Shown here: positions 1 through 5,824 of the stretch, piece by piece
Position numbering within the stretch: position 1 is the stretch's first letter
How the letters are laid out: each line of letters begins with the position of its first letter
From: an uncultured Odoribacter sp.
GTDB lineage: Bacteria > Bacteroidota > Bacteroidia > Bacteroidales > Marinifilaceae
NCBI GenBank assembly: GCA_905193145.1
Contig: CAJJNP010000165.1
Span: forward strand, 1-7,473
Direction of reading: 5' to 3'
Length of the DNA: 7,473 nt
The notes under the pieces: model-generated
The model's input: the letters and a program-made list of their open reading frames with translations, nothing else
Told to the model about the DNA's origin: nothing
The model's database searches: none
Position numbers and translations under genes: made by a program

Positions 1-4
1 AATT

Positions 5-34
5 TTTGTAATTACGAAAATTGTTGTATCTTTG
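5..34 (+). promoter_or_regulatory. Bacteroidetes-type promoter of kdgK
   Basis: TTTG at 5-8 (-33 element) and TATCTTTG at 27-34 (-7 element, consensus TAnnTTTG) are separated by 18 nt, close to the usual 19-21. Transcription should start near 41, leaving a leader of about 137 nt before the kdgK ATG. The match is seen directly; activity is inferred. Confidence 0.8.
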
Positions 35-40
35 TGCCCG

Positions 41-177
41 CACACGAAAGCTATGCAATGTATGATAAATATTAAACTACAATGCATGGTATCAGTGAGT
101 TAAGCTCTGAAAAGGGCTTGAAATGATAAATTGAAACTTAATAATATTAATTACTTATTTCATTAAAACATAGAATT
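41..177 (+). promoter_or_regulatory. Structured leader (5' UTR) of kdgK
   Basis: The leader holds an imperfect inverted repeat, 53-62 with 78-87 (9 of 10 bases pair). A compact hairpin follows: 100-108 pairs with 113-121 around a GAAA tetraloop at 109-112. The related stretches ATGATAAATATTAAACT (62-78) and ATGATAAATTGAAACT (123-138) form an approximate direct repeat, the first in the loop of the first structure and the second just after the hairpin. An ATG at 82 opens a 14-codon frame ending at 126 that overlaps the hairpin. This could be an RNA regulator, an operator (the first inverted repeat) or chance. I recognise no known riboswitch class. Confidence 0.4.
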
Positions 178-1203
178 ATGGGAAAGAAAGTCGTTACGTT
201 AGGCGAAATCATGCTTAGATTATCAACTCCGGGTAATACCCGTTTTGTTCAATCTGACTCTTTTGATGTTGTATACGGTGGTGGTGAAGCTAACGTTGCT
301 GTAAGCTGTGCAAATTATGGTCACGATGCATACTTCGTATCTAAATTGCCTAAACACGAAATTGGTCAGTCTGCCGTAAATGCTTTGCGCAAATATGGTG
401 TTAAAACAGACTTTATAGCCCGTGGTGGTGATCGCGTAGGTATCTATTATCTTGAAACAGGAGCTTCTATGCGTCCAAGCAAAGTAATCTATGACCGCGC
501 TCACTCTTCTATTGCCGAAGCAGATGCTTCTGATTTTGATTTTGACGCTATAATGGAAGGTGCTGACTGGTTCCACTGGTCTGGTATTACTCCGGCTATT
601 TCTGATAAAGCTGCTGAACTGACCCGTTTGGCTTGCGAGGCTGCTAAACGTCACGGTGTGACTGTTTCTGTGGACTTGAACTTCCGTAAGAAACTGTGGA
701 CAAAGGAGAAAGCACAGTCTATCATGAAACCGTTGATGAAGTACGTAGATGTATGTATTGGTAACGAGGAAGATGCAGAACTTTGTCTGGGATTCAAACC
801 GGATGCTGATGTTGAAGCAGGTCATACCGATGCTGAAGGCTACAAAGGTATTTTTCAGCAGATGATGAAAGAATTCGGATTTAAATATGTAATCTCTACT
901 TTGCGTGAGTCTTTCTCTGCTACTCATAATGGCTGGAAGGCGATGATCTATAACGGGCAGGAGTTCTATACTTCAAAACGTTATGATATCGATCCGATCA
1001 TTGACCGTGTAGGTGGGGGCGATTCATTCTCCGGTGGTATAATTCACGGTTTGATGACAAAACCGAATCAAGGCGAGGCTCTTGAATTTGCCGTAGCTGC
1101 TTCTGCACTGAAACATACAATCAATGGTGACTTCAATCTTGTATCGGTAGAAGAGGTGGAAGCACTGGCCGGTGGAGATGCAAGCGGACGTGTTCAACGA
1201 TAA
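178..1203 (+). CDS. kdgK: 2-dehydro-3-deoxygluconokinase (KDG kinase), PfkB family
   Basis: A cytoplasmic sugar kinase that phosphorylates 2-keto-3-deoxygluconate with ATP to give KDPG, the step that feeds uronic acid breakdown (pectin, glycosaminoglycans) into the lower Entner-Doudoroff route. The 341 residues show PfkB (ribokinase family) hallmarks: the substrate-side YGGGEANVA at 33-41 and the C-terminal signature DRVGGGD at 276-282, whose Asp282 is the expected catalytic base in the anion hole. The usual DTxGAGD reads DRVGGGD here, a tolerated variant in KdgK-like proteins. Length is normal for the family. The start ATG follows a promoter and a long leader. The partner aldolase kdgA lies 486 bp downstream, separated only by the S23p cassette, which strongly supports KDG rather than fructose or ribose as substrate. 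Confidence 0.93.
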   Translation: MGKKVVTLGEIMLRLSTPGNTRFVQSDSFDVVYGGGEANVAVSCANYGHDAYFVSKLPKHEIGQSAVNALRKYGVKTDFIARGGDRVGIYYLETGASMRPSKVIYDRAHSSIAEADASDFDFDAIMEGADWFHWSGITPAISDKAAELTRLACEAAKRHGVTVSVDLNFRKKLWTKEKAQSIMKPLMKYVDVCIGNEEDAELCLGFKPDADVEAGHTDAEGYKGIFQQMMKEFGFKYVISTLRESFSATHNGWKAMIYNGQEFYTSKRYDIDPIIDRVGGGDSFSGGIIHGLMTKPNQGEALEFAVAASALKHTINGDFNLVSVEEVEALAGGDASGRVQR

Positions 1204-1206
1204 ATT

Positions 1207-1245
1207 TATTTACGATTAGACGATTTACTATTTACGATTGGAATT
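1207..1245 (+). repeat. Left inverted repeat of the S23p cassette
   Basis: Begins 3 nt after the kdgK stop and contains three copies of ACGATT (1212, 1220, 1234). Bases 1230-1245 match the reverse complement of 1650-1665 in 15 of 16 positions. Bases 1207-1218 match the reverse complement of 1670-1681 in 11 of 12. In addition, TACGATTAGAC (1211-1221) is the exact reverse complement of 1616-1626, which spans the S23p stop codon. Confidence 0.8.
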
Positions 1246-1255
1246 ACTTTCATTG

Positions 1256-1621
1256 ATGGACGCTGAAGATTTGAAAAAACGATTTAAGATGTTCTCGTTG
1301 AGAATAATAAAGATGGTAGATGGTATGCCCAATACGATTTCCGGAAACGCTATTGCCAAGCAGATTGTTCGCTCGGGTACTTCTCCTGCTGCTAATTATA
1401 GAGCGGCTTGTTTAGGTAAATCAGATAAGGATTTCTTAAATAAACTGAAAATGGTAGAAGAAGAACTTGATGAAACAATACATTGGTTGGAAATTATAAG
1501 GGATAGTGGTATGATAAAGGCAGAGAAGTTGCAAGACTTATTGCAAGAAGCTAATGAACTCTATAAGATTATAGTCAGTTCAATTGTTACTTTGAAGGCT
1601 CATCAGATTAAACAAGTCTAA
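1256..1621 (+). CDS. Four-helix-bundle protein, S23p / 23S rRNA intervening-sequence family
   Basis: A 121-residue, almost wholly helical, charged protein of the S23p family, first known from open reading frames inside intervening sequences of 23S rRNA genes. Its molecular role is unknown; the fold is a four-helix bundle, related in shape to the accessory protein Avd of diversity-generating retroelements. Characteristic stretches are the N-terminal DLKKRFKMFSLRIIKMVD, the conserved QIVRSGTSPAANYRAA at 36-51 between helices 1 and 2, and EEELDETIHWLE at 68-79. I start at ATG 1256, not the in-frame TTG at 1238, because family members begin just before this helix and the TTG lies inside the left inverted repeat. 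No rRNA is nearby. The gene sits between two functionally linked kdg genes, flanked by inverted repeats, and is probably carried by read-through from kdgK. Confidence 0.9.
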   Translation: MDAEDLKKRFKMFSLRIIKMVDGMPNTISGNAIAKQIVRSGTSPAANYRAACLGKSDKDFLNKLKMVEEELDETIHWLEIIRDSGMIKAEKLQDLLQEANELYKIIVSSIVTLKAHQIKQV

Positions 1622-1681
1622 TCGTATTGTTTTTTATATAATTAAAAGAAATTTCAATCGTAAATTGTTAAATCGTAAATA
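1616..1681 (+). repeat. Right inverted repeat of the S23p cassette
   Basis: Holds three AATCGT copies (1620, 1656, 1671), the mirror image of the three ACGATT copies on the left side. The arms 1650-1665 and 1670-1681 pair with 1230-1245 and 1207-1218. The last paired base is only 8 nt before the kdgA ATG, so in RNA the stem would reach into the translation initiation region of kdgA. No convincing target-site duplication is seen outside the repeats. Confidence 0.8.
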
Positions 1682-1689
1682 TAAAAGAA

Positions 1690-2358
1690 ATGGCAAAATT
1701 TGATAAAATAGCTGTGTTGGATAAAATAGGTTCAACCGGCATGGTACCTGTATTCTACCATAAAGATGCAGAAGTGGCAAAGAAAGTAGTGAAAGCTTGT
1801 TATGACGGCGGTGTTCGTGCTTTTGAATTTACCAATCGTGGTGATTTTGCTCAGGAGGTATTTGCCGAAATAGTGAAATTTGCTGCCAAAGAGTGCCCGG
1901 ATATGGCTATGGGTATCGGATCTATCGTTGATCCGGCTACTGCCGCCCTTTACATTCAGTTGGGTGCTAATTTTGTGGTGGGTCCGTTGTTTAACCCGGA
2001 AATAGCAAAGGTTTGTAATCGTCGTTTGGTTCCTTATACTCCGGGATGCGGTTCTGTATCCGAAGTAGGTTTTGCACAGGAAGTAGGTTGTGATCTTTGC
2101 AAGGTATTCCCGGGAGATGTGTATGGTCCTAATTTTGTGAAAGGTTTGATGGCTCCGATGGCATGGTCTAAATTGATGGTGACAGGTGGAGTGGAACCGA
2201 CCAAGGAGAACCTGACAGCTTGGATTAAGGCTGGCGTATTCTGTGTCGGTATGGGGTCTAAACTCTTCCCGAAAGATAAAGTCGCTGCTGAAGATTGGGC
2301 TTATGTTACAGCTAAATGTGCTGAAGCATTGGGTTACATTGCTGAGGCTCGTAAATAG
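1690..2358 (+). CDS. kdgA: Bifunctional KHG/KDPG aldolase
   Basis: A class I (Schiff base) aldolase that cleaves 2-keto-3-deoxy-6-phosphogluconate into pyruvate and glyceraldehyde 3-phosphate; the family (Eda/KdgA) often also acts on 4-hydroxy-2-oxoglutarate. The 222 residues form one TIM barrel. Seen directly: Glu46 in FEFTNRGD (45-52), the strand that carries the proton-transfer Glu and the carboxylate-binding Arg; GIGSIVDP, equivalent to the GAGTVLDP loop; the Schiff-base Lys138 in CKVFPGD; and the C-terminal phosphate-binding GGV and GMGSKLF strands. Every catalytic residue I can check is present. It lies downstream of kdgK and no promoter is visible between them, so expression probably depends on read-through across the S23p cassette. 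No phosphogluconate dehydratase (edd) is in the window, which fits a role in uronate catabolism. Confidence 0.94.
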   Translation: MAKFDKIAVLDKIGSTGMVPVFYHKDAEVAKKVVKACYDGGVRAFEFTNRGDFAQEVFAEIVKFAAKECPDMAMGIGSIVDPATAALYIQLGANFVVGPLFNPEIAKVCNRRLVPYTPGCGSVSEVGFAQEVGCDLCKVFPGDVYGPNFVKGLMAPMAWSKLMVTGGVEPTKENLTAWIKAGVFCVGMGSKLFPKDKVAAEDWAYVTAKCAEALGYIAEARK

Positions 2359-2362
2359 AAAA

Positions 2363-2382
2363 GAGGCTGAGTGATCAGCCTC
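2363..2382 (+). terminator. Hairpin just after kdgA
   Basis: GAGGCTGA (2363-2370) and TCAGCCTC (2375-2382) form a perfect 8-bp stem with a GTGA loop, 5 nt after the kdgA stop. No T-run follows it, so on its own it is better seen as a 3'-end stabiliser or as part of a compound terminator with the next hairpin. Confidence 0.55.
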
Positions 2383-2385
2383 CTC

Positions 2386-2437
2386 AAAAATATGCCTCTA
2401 AGGGTTAGTTAGTTTAGTTAGATCGAGGCATATTTTT
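2386..2437. terminator. Bidirectional terminator between convergent genes
   Basis: AAAAATATGCCTC (2386-2398) and GAGGCATATTTTT (2425-2437) form a perfect 13-bp stem ending in an A-tract on one side and a T-tract on the other, so it could terminate on both strands. It lies between kdgA (plus) and the small minus-strand gene ending at 2530. The 26-nt loop is unusually long and carries a run of TTAG units. Confidence 0.7.
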
Positions 2438-2443
2438 CCATTT

Positions 2444-2463
2444 TGTTTAAAGGTGTTTAAAGG
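2444..2463 (+). repeat. Tandem 10-bp direct repeat
   Basis: TGTTTAAAGG occurs twice, head to tail and without change, between the second and third hairpins downstream of kdgA. No function is evident. Confidence 0.6.
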
Positions 2464-2467
2464 GGAC

Positions 2468-2518
2468 AGCCATCGGAATGATATTGTTAGTAGTCATTCC
2501 GGTGGCTTGTTTTATATA
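2468..2518 (+). terminator. Third hairpin downstream of kdgA, with T-rich tail
   Basis: AGCCATCGGAATGA (2468-2481) pairs with TCATTCCGGTGGCT (2494-2507), 14 bp with one G-U pair and a 12-nt loop. It is followed by TGTTTTATATA, a plausible intrinsic terminator for plus-strand transcripts. It ends about 20 nt before the stop of the convergent minus-strand gene. Confidence 0.6.
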
Positions 2519-2529
2519 TAGAGTTGAAA

Positions 2530-2769
2530 TTAGTGCGCCAACTGATTTTTTACAATCCGGGCAATAATGAGGGCGATGATGTAAAAGGCAGCAAAGCCGA
2601 CAATGACAAAAATGAAGGGCTTTTGTTCTTCGAATGTTCTGCGTACCGGTGTTGAGACTACCGTACTTGTAGTGTATGCAGTAACTGTTTGTATCGTCTC
2701 TTTGGAAGTAACTGTTGCTTGGCAACTGTCTATGTTGGAAATATCTTCCACTTGTTCGCCTGATAACAT
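2530..2769 (-). CDS. Small single-pass membrane protein, unknown function
   Basis: A 79-residue protein I do not recognise. Residues 1-50 are polar and Ser/Thr-rich with one Cys (16). Residues 51-73 form one clear hydrophobic segment (PFIFVIVGFAAFYIIALIIA and onward), followed by a short basic tail, RIVKNQLAH. There is no cleavable signal peptide; the pattern suggests a C-terminally anchored protein. Codon use is ordinary for the window. The only overlapping frames are short shadows. A Bacteroides -7 element lies about 160 bp upstream on the same strand. Convergent with kdgA across the terminators. Reality of the gene is likely; function is unknown. Confidence 0.7.
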   Translation of the reverse strand: MLSGEQVEDISNIDSCQATVTSKETIQTVTAYTTSTVVSTPVRRTFEEQKPFIFVIVGFAAFYIIALIIARIVKNQLAH

Positions 2770-2928
2770 AAATTATTCTCTTTATTAATCCTTAAATCCA
2801 AATACCTTTTCCTATTATCTCCATTAGGAGAGTCGTACAATGATGTTTATAACACGGCTATTAGATTTTGGTTTAATATTTTCTGAAAAATATCTGTTTT
2901 CTCAAGACAAATAGTGCTATTTTGCGGG

Positions 2929-2936
2929 CAAAGGTA
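2929..2936 (-). promoter_or_regulatory. Candidate -7 element for the 79-residue membrane protein gene
   Basis: Read on the minus strand, 2936-2929 is TACCTTTG, an exact TAnnTTTG match followed by GC-containing sequence as is common in Bacteroides. The -33 position has no clear TTG, so the call rests on the -7 box alone. It would give a leader of about 150 nt containing a small perfect stem at 2818-2831 (TCTCC, loop ATTA, GGAGA). Nothing else is seen in the gap 2770-3009. Confidence 0.5.
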
Positions 2937-3009
2937 ATTAAAAAAATAGGAGGCACGGAAGAAAGGCTGTTCTTTTTGGTGAATTTTTGATTTATGTCAA
3001 TGATACGGT

Positions 3010-3285
3010 TTATTTCTTTTTGTGGCTAAGAAAATAGATTGGCAGGAATATCAGCAAGATCCATACAAGACTGATGAGCGGCAGATATCGATTATAGAGA
3101 TACTCTCCATCCTCCGGAATGCGATTTGTCAGGCATTGGATACAGTGGCAGTCAGCATTGGTTTTGTCGTGCATTGTCAACGAAACACAAAGACAGACAA
3201 TTCCAATAATCAGAATTGAAAGAAGCAGTAGGAGGTTTCTGCGATAATGTAACTGTCTTTTGGGAGACCTTGACGGGGTAACCAT
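3010..3285 (-). CDS. Small two-pass membrane protein with a Cys-rich loop, unknown function
   Basis: A 91-residue protein I do not recognise. A basic N-terminus (PSRSPKRQLHYRR) precedes a hydrophobic segment at about 17-37. A loop contains the Cys-dense DCHCIQC (45-51). A second hydrophobic segment spans about 68-86, ending in HKKK. The charge pattern suggests both ends in the cytoplasm and the Cys loop outside, where it could form disulfides or bind a metal (inference). I chose ATG 3285 over the longer frame opening at 3339 because a well-formed minus-strand promoter (3339-3309) would start transcription near 3303, downstream of the longer start. The overlapping plus-strand frame 3022-3219 has no promoter and is judged a shadow. 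Confidence 0.65.
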   Translation of the reverse strand: MVTPSRSPKRQLHYRRNLLLLLSILIIGIVCLCVSLTMHDKTNADCHCIQCLTNRIPEDGEYLYNRYLPLISLVWILLIFLPIYFLSHKKK

Positions 3286-3308
3286 AATTGTATGTTTATT
3301 TTTCAGTG

Positions 3309-3339
3309 CAAAGTTATGAACGGACAAAAGAATGATCAA
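3309..3339 (-). promoter_or_regulatory. Bacteroidetes-type promoter of the 91-residue membrane protein gene
   Basis: On the minus strand, TTG at 3339-3337 and TAACTTTG at 3316-3309 are 20 nt apart, a full -33/-7 match. The leader would be only about 17 nt. This decides the ATG at 3285 as the start. Confidence 0.75.
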
Positions 3340-3410
3340 TCACTATTTGTAGGTATTACCGCCTTTATGATACTTATAATTAGGGAGAGAGAGAATACCG
3401 GTATACCTGA

Positions 3411-3463
3411 AAAATGCTAATAAAGAAGGTGTAAATCACTATATATGCGTATTGTAGCATTTT
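3411..3463. promoter_or_regulatory. Inverted repeat at the DUF6686-like gene promoter (possible operator)
   Basis: AAAATGCTA (3411-3419) and TAGCATTTT (3455-3463) are perfect 9-bp inverted arms with 35 nt between them. The right arm lies directly after the -33 element, inside the promoter spacer, so a bound protein could block or assist polymerase. The repeat is upstream of the predicted transcript, so it would act as DNA. A separate palindrome, ATACCGGTAT, is at 3395-3404. Confidence 0.35.
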
Positions 3464-3482
3464 AGAGAGTGGCTTATCTTTG
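3452..3482 (+). promoter_or_regulatory. Bacteroidetes-type promoter of the DUF6686-like gene
   Basis: TTG at 3452-3454 and TATCTTTG at 3475-3482, 20 nt apart. Transcription would begin near 3489. The promoter overlaps the TTG at 3480, so that codon cannot be the translation start. Confidence 0.8.
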
Positions 3483-3512
3483 TTTCATACTTACAAAATA
3501 TATGTTATTGTT

Positions 3513-3854
3513 ATGGAACTAATCAATAAAACCCGTTCCGGGATGATTTCCTATTGTGATCATTGCAAAGTCTATCATCTTGAATTCGGTAATCTTTTTT
3601 TTCGTTTCACTGAAGATGGTTTTTTACATTTTCGTAATTATGTAGTCGGCATTAATGGGACGGAAGCGGCTCGGATGAATCATGGCTTGATGAGTAATCG
3701 TAAGATATTTCTCCGGCTTTCATCGGAGAATGTTTATTTCTGTCTGACAAATGCGGAATTGCAAGAGTTGAAAACACTTGTACTTTTACAAACAGATGAA
3801 GAAGTGTTGCAAGACTTCGGACTTACCTTTTTGCAGGATCTTTCTCTGAACTAA
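3513..3854 (+). CDS. DUF6686-like small protein of Bacteroidetes, unknown function
   Basis: A soluble 113-residue protein with no signal peptide or membrane segment. Its N-terminal half holds SYCDHCKVYHLEFGNLFFRF, with Cys15-x2-Cys18-x3-His22 followed by FGN, the pattern I associate with the DUF6686 family found in Bacteroidetes; the Cys/His cluster suggests metal binding (inference). The C-terminal half has NVYFCLTNAELQELKTLV, which looks like a strand followed by a helix. I start at ATG 3513; the longer frame from TTG 3480 begins inside the -7 box. The family name is from memory and not checked by a search. The gene runs straight into a decayed CDF transporter gene, so its last dozen residues might be partly fusion-derived. 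Confidence 0.75.
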   Translation: MELINKTRSGMISYCDHCKVYHLEFGNLFFRFTEDGFLHFRNYVVGINGTEAARMNHGLMSNRKIFLRLSSENVYFCLTNAELQELKTLVLLQTDEEVLQDFGLTFLQDLSLN

Positions 3855-4130
3855 CTGGCAGGAAGGAGTGTCTTACCGCTTTTACCGCCTGGCTCTTTAT
3901 GAAGGATAAGGAGAGAGACCTCCATGTGAAAGGTACTTATCTGCATATGGCTGCCCTGGGCATTAAGTACTACCGAGACGGCACTTACCGCTCATATCGT
4001 ATTGGATGATATGTGTCATATGGAGGAGGCCAAACACCTTATAAGGCATGTGTTAGAGGATACCGGTATTCATCATGTCACTCTTGAGTTTGAATGCGAA
4101 GGCAGCACCTGTGATAAAGAAACTTGCTGA
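3854..4130 (+). pseudogene. Decayed cation diffusion facilitator (CDF) transporter gene
   Basis: Two reading frames together spell parts of a CDF zinc/cobalt efflux protein. From 3854 one frame gives TGRKECLTAFTAWLF, then KDKERDLHVKGTYLHMAA, ending at about 3955. This matches the stretch leading into transmembrane segment 5, with the His of the HxxxD metal site. From 3957 another frame gives WALSTTETALTAHIV, then LDDMCHMEEAKHLIRHVLE and HHVTLEFECEG, ending in CDKETC and a stop at 4128-4130. This is the cytoplasmic C-terminal domain. About 85-95 residues between them, including the Asp of HxxxD and segment 6, are missing and the frame has shifted. The N-terminal segments are also absent. The product cannot transport metal. 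Family assignment rests on recalled motifs but is strong. Confidence 0.85.
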
Positions 4131-4154
4131 TTGAGGCTTTTTTGCGTACCTTTG
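4124..4154 (+). promoter_or_regulatory. Bacteroidetes-type promoter of the AspT/YidE-type transporter gene
   Basis: TTG at 4124-4126 and TACCTTTG at 4147-4154, 20 nt apart. The -33 element lies inside the last codons of the CDF remnant. The leader would be about 25 nt, ending in AAACCT before the ATG, with no Shine-Dalgarno sequence. Confidence 0.82.
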
Positions 4155-4185
4155 CCTGCCTAAACTAACAAACCCTTTTAAACCT

Positions 4186-5784
4186 ATGTTTACTGATTTA
4201 TTGAACTCCTCTTATTTCGCGCTTTTTCTCATTGTCGCGTTAGGCTTCATGTTGGGAAGAATTAAGATTAAGGGGCTATCGCTCGATGTATCGGCAGTGA
4301 TTTTTATTGCCCTGCTTTTCGGACATTTCGGAGTTGTTATTCCTAAAGAGTTAGGCAATTTCGGCTTAGTGCTTTTTATTTTTACTATTGGTATTCAGGC
4401 CGGTCCCGGATTCTTCGATTCTTTTCGGAGTAAAGGAAAAACATTGATCCTGATTACAATTCTTATTATCTGTTCGGCTTCTCTCACAGCAGTCGGTTTG
4501 AAGTACTTGTTTGATATCGATACTCCCAGTGTGGTGGGACTGATTGCCGGGGCACTTACCAGTACACCTGGACTTGCCGTGGCTATCGACAGTACGAACT
4601 CTCCGTTGGCATCCATCGCTTATGGTATTGCTTATCCGTTTGGTGTGATCGGGGTTATTCTTTTTGTGAAATTACTTCCTAAGATAATGCGTGTCGATCT
4701 TGATCAGGAAGCACGTCGATTGGAAATAGAACGTCGCGGACAATTTCCGGAATTGAATACCTGTATTTTCCGTGTTTCCAATCCAAGTGTTTTTAACCGC
4801 AGTTTGATGCAGATTAATGCCCGTGCGATGACAGGAGCGGTTATTTCCCGTTTGAAGCATGACGAGGAAATATCAATACCTACGGCGCATACGGTGCTTT
4901 GCGAAGGAGATTATATTCAGGCTGTGGGCAGTGAGGAGTCTTTGGATCAATTATCTGTGCTGGTCGGCAAACGTGAAGAGGGAGAGCTCCCCTTGGATAA
5001 AACGCAGGAAATAGAATCATTGCTGCTCACCAAGAAAGATATGATTAATAAACAATTGGGGAATTTGAACTTGCAACGGAATTTCGGATGTACGGTGACG
5101 CGTGTCCGTCGAAGTGGTATCGATCTTTCCCCGTCTCCTGATTTGGCTTTGAAGTTTGGGGACAAGCTGATGGTGGTAGGCGAGAAAGAAGGCATTAAAG
5201 GAGTAGCCCGTTTGTTGGGCAATGATGCCAAGAAACTGTCGGATACCGATTTCTTTCCTATTGCGATGGGAATTGTACTCGGAGTTTTGTTCGGTAAACT
5301 CAATATCTCATTCTCAGATAGTCTTTCTTTTTCTCCGGGATTGACAGGAGGCGTATTAATGGTAGCGTTGATGCTGAGTGCAGTAGGTAAGACGGGGCCT
5401 ATTCTTTGGTCTATGTCCGGCCCTGCCAACCAGCTATTGCGACAGTTGGGGCTGCTGTTGTTTCTTGCCGAAGTGGGTACTTCCGCCGGAAAGAACCTGG
5501 TTGCTACTTTCCAGGAAAGCGGTTTATTGTTATTCGGTGTTGGGGCTGCTATTACAATCGTACCCATGCTTGTCGCCGTGCTTGTGGGACGTCTGGCATT
5601 TAAAATTAACGTGCTCGATCTGTTGGGAACCATTACAGGGGGAATGACCAGTACACCGGGACTTGCTGCTGCCGATTCGATGGTCGATAGTAATATTCCG
5701 AGTGTAGCTTATGCGACAGTTTATCCCATTGCTATGGTTTTCCTTATTCTTTTTATACAGATCATAGCAACGGTGGTTTATTAA
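4186..5784 (+). CDS. Putative transporter, AspT/YidE/YbjL antiporter family with two TrkA-C domains
   Basis: An inner-membrane protein of 532 residues, close to E. coli YidE/YbjL in length. The family includes the aspartate:alanine exchanger AspT; the substrate of this member is unknown. Two homologous membrane halves (about 5-170 and 355-532) frame a soluble middle. The duplication is plain: TSTPGL occurs at 125-130 and 488-493, FIFTIGIQAGP (64-74) matches FLAEVGTSAGK (426-436), and YGIAYPFGVIGVIL (146-159) matches YATVYPIAMVFLIL (509-522). The middle holds two TrkA-C (RCK_C) regulatory domains at about 190-262 and 278-345, each ending in a GDxxxxVG-type turn (GDYIQAVG at 241-248, GDKLMVVG at 325-332), likely sites for ligand control. 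It has its own promoter and no operon partner. No truncation is seen. Confidence 0.92.
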   Translation: MFTDLLNSSYFALFLIVALGFMLGRIKIKGLSLDVSAVIFIALLFGHFGVVIPKELGNFGLVLFIFTIGIQAGPGFFDSFRSKGKTLILITILIICSASLTAVGLKYLFDIDTPSVVGLIAGALTSTPGLAVAIDSTNSPLASIAYGIAYPFGVIGVILFVKLLPKIMRVDLDQEARRLEIERRGQFPELNTCIFRVSNPSVFNRSLMQINARAMTGAVISRLKHDEEISIPTAHTVLCEGDYIQAVGSEESLDQLSVLVGKREEGELPLDKTQEIESLLLTKKDMINKQLGNLNLQRNFGCTVTRVRRSGIDLSPSPDLALKFGDKLMVVGEKEGIKGVARLLGNDAKKLSDTDFFPIAMGIVLGVLFGKLNISFSDSLSFSPGLTGGVLMVALMLSAVGKTGPILWSMSGPANQLLRQLGLLLFLAEVGTSAGKNLVATFQESGLLLFGVGAAITIVPMLVAVLVGRLAFKINVLDLLGTITGGMTSTPGLAAADSMVDSNIPSVAYATVYPIAMVFLILFIQIIATVVY

Positions 5785-5824
5785 AAACGATAAACGATTG
5801 AGTTGAAAATCAGAGACTATTCGG

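Noticed and set aside
223..927. 234-residue minus-strand frame inside kdgK
   Set aside because: It is a shadow of kdgK: no promoter, no family features, and the plus-strand gene has all PfkB motifs.
1238..1255. TTG start adding six residues to the S23p protein
   Set aside because: The TTG lies in the left inverted repeat, and ATG 1256 fits the usual N-terminus of the family.
1204..1689. Ribosomal RNA intervening sequence
   Set aside because: The S23p protein belongs to that family, but there is no 23S rRNA sequence on either side; the neighbours are protein genes.
3022..3219. 65-residue plus-strand frame opposite the 91-residue membrane protein gene
   Set aside because: It has no promoter or domain, whereas the minus-strand frame has a full promoter and two membrane segments.
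3480..3512. TTG start extending the DUF6686-like protein by eleven residues
   Set aside because: The TTG lies within the -7 promoter box, so it would not be in the transcript.
4947..5633. 228-residue minus-strand frame inside the transporter gene
   Set aside because: It is low-complexity Ser/Pro/Thr-rich sequence opposite a complete, clearly homologous coding region.
5790..5800. Further copy of the S23p cassette repeat (ACGATT after the transporter; another at 7238)
   Set aside because: Each is a single isolated hexamer in AT-rich DNA with no paired arm and no S23p gene.
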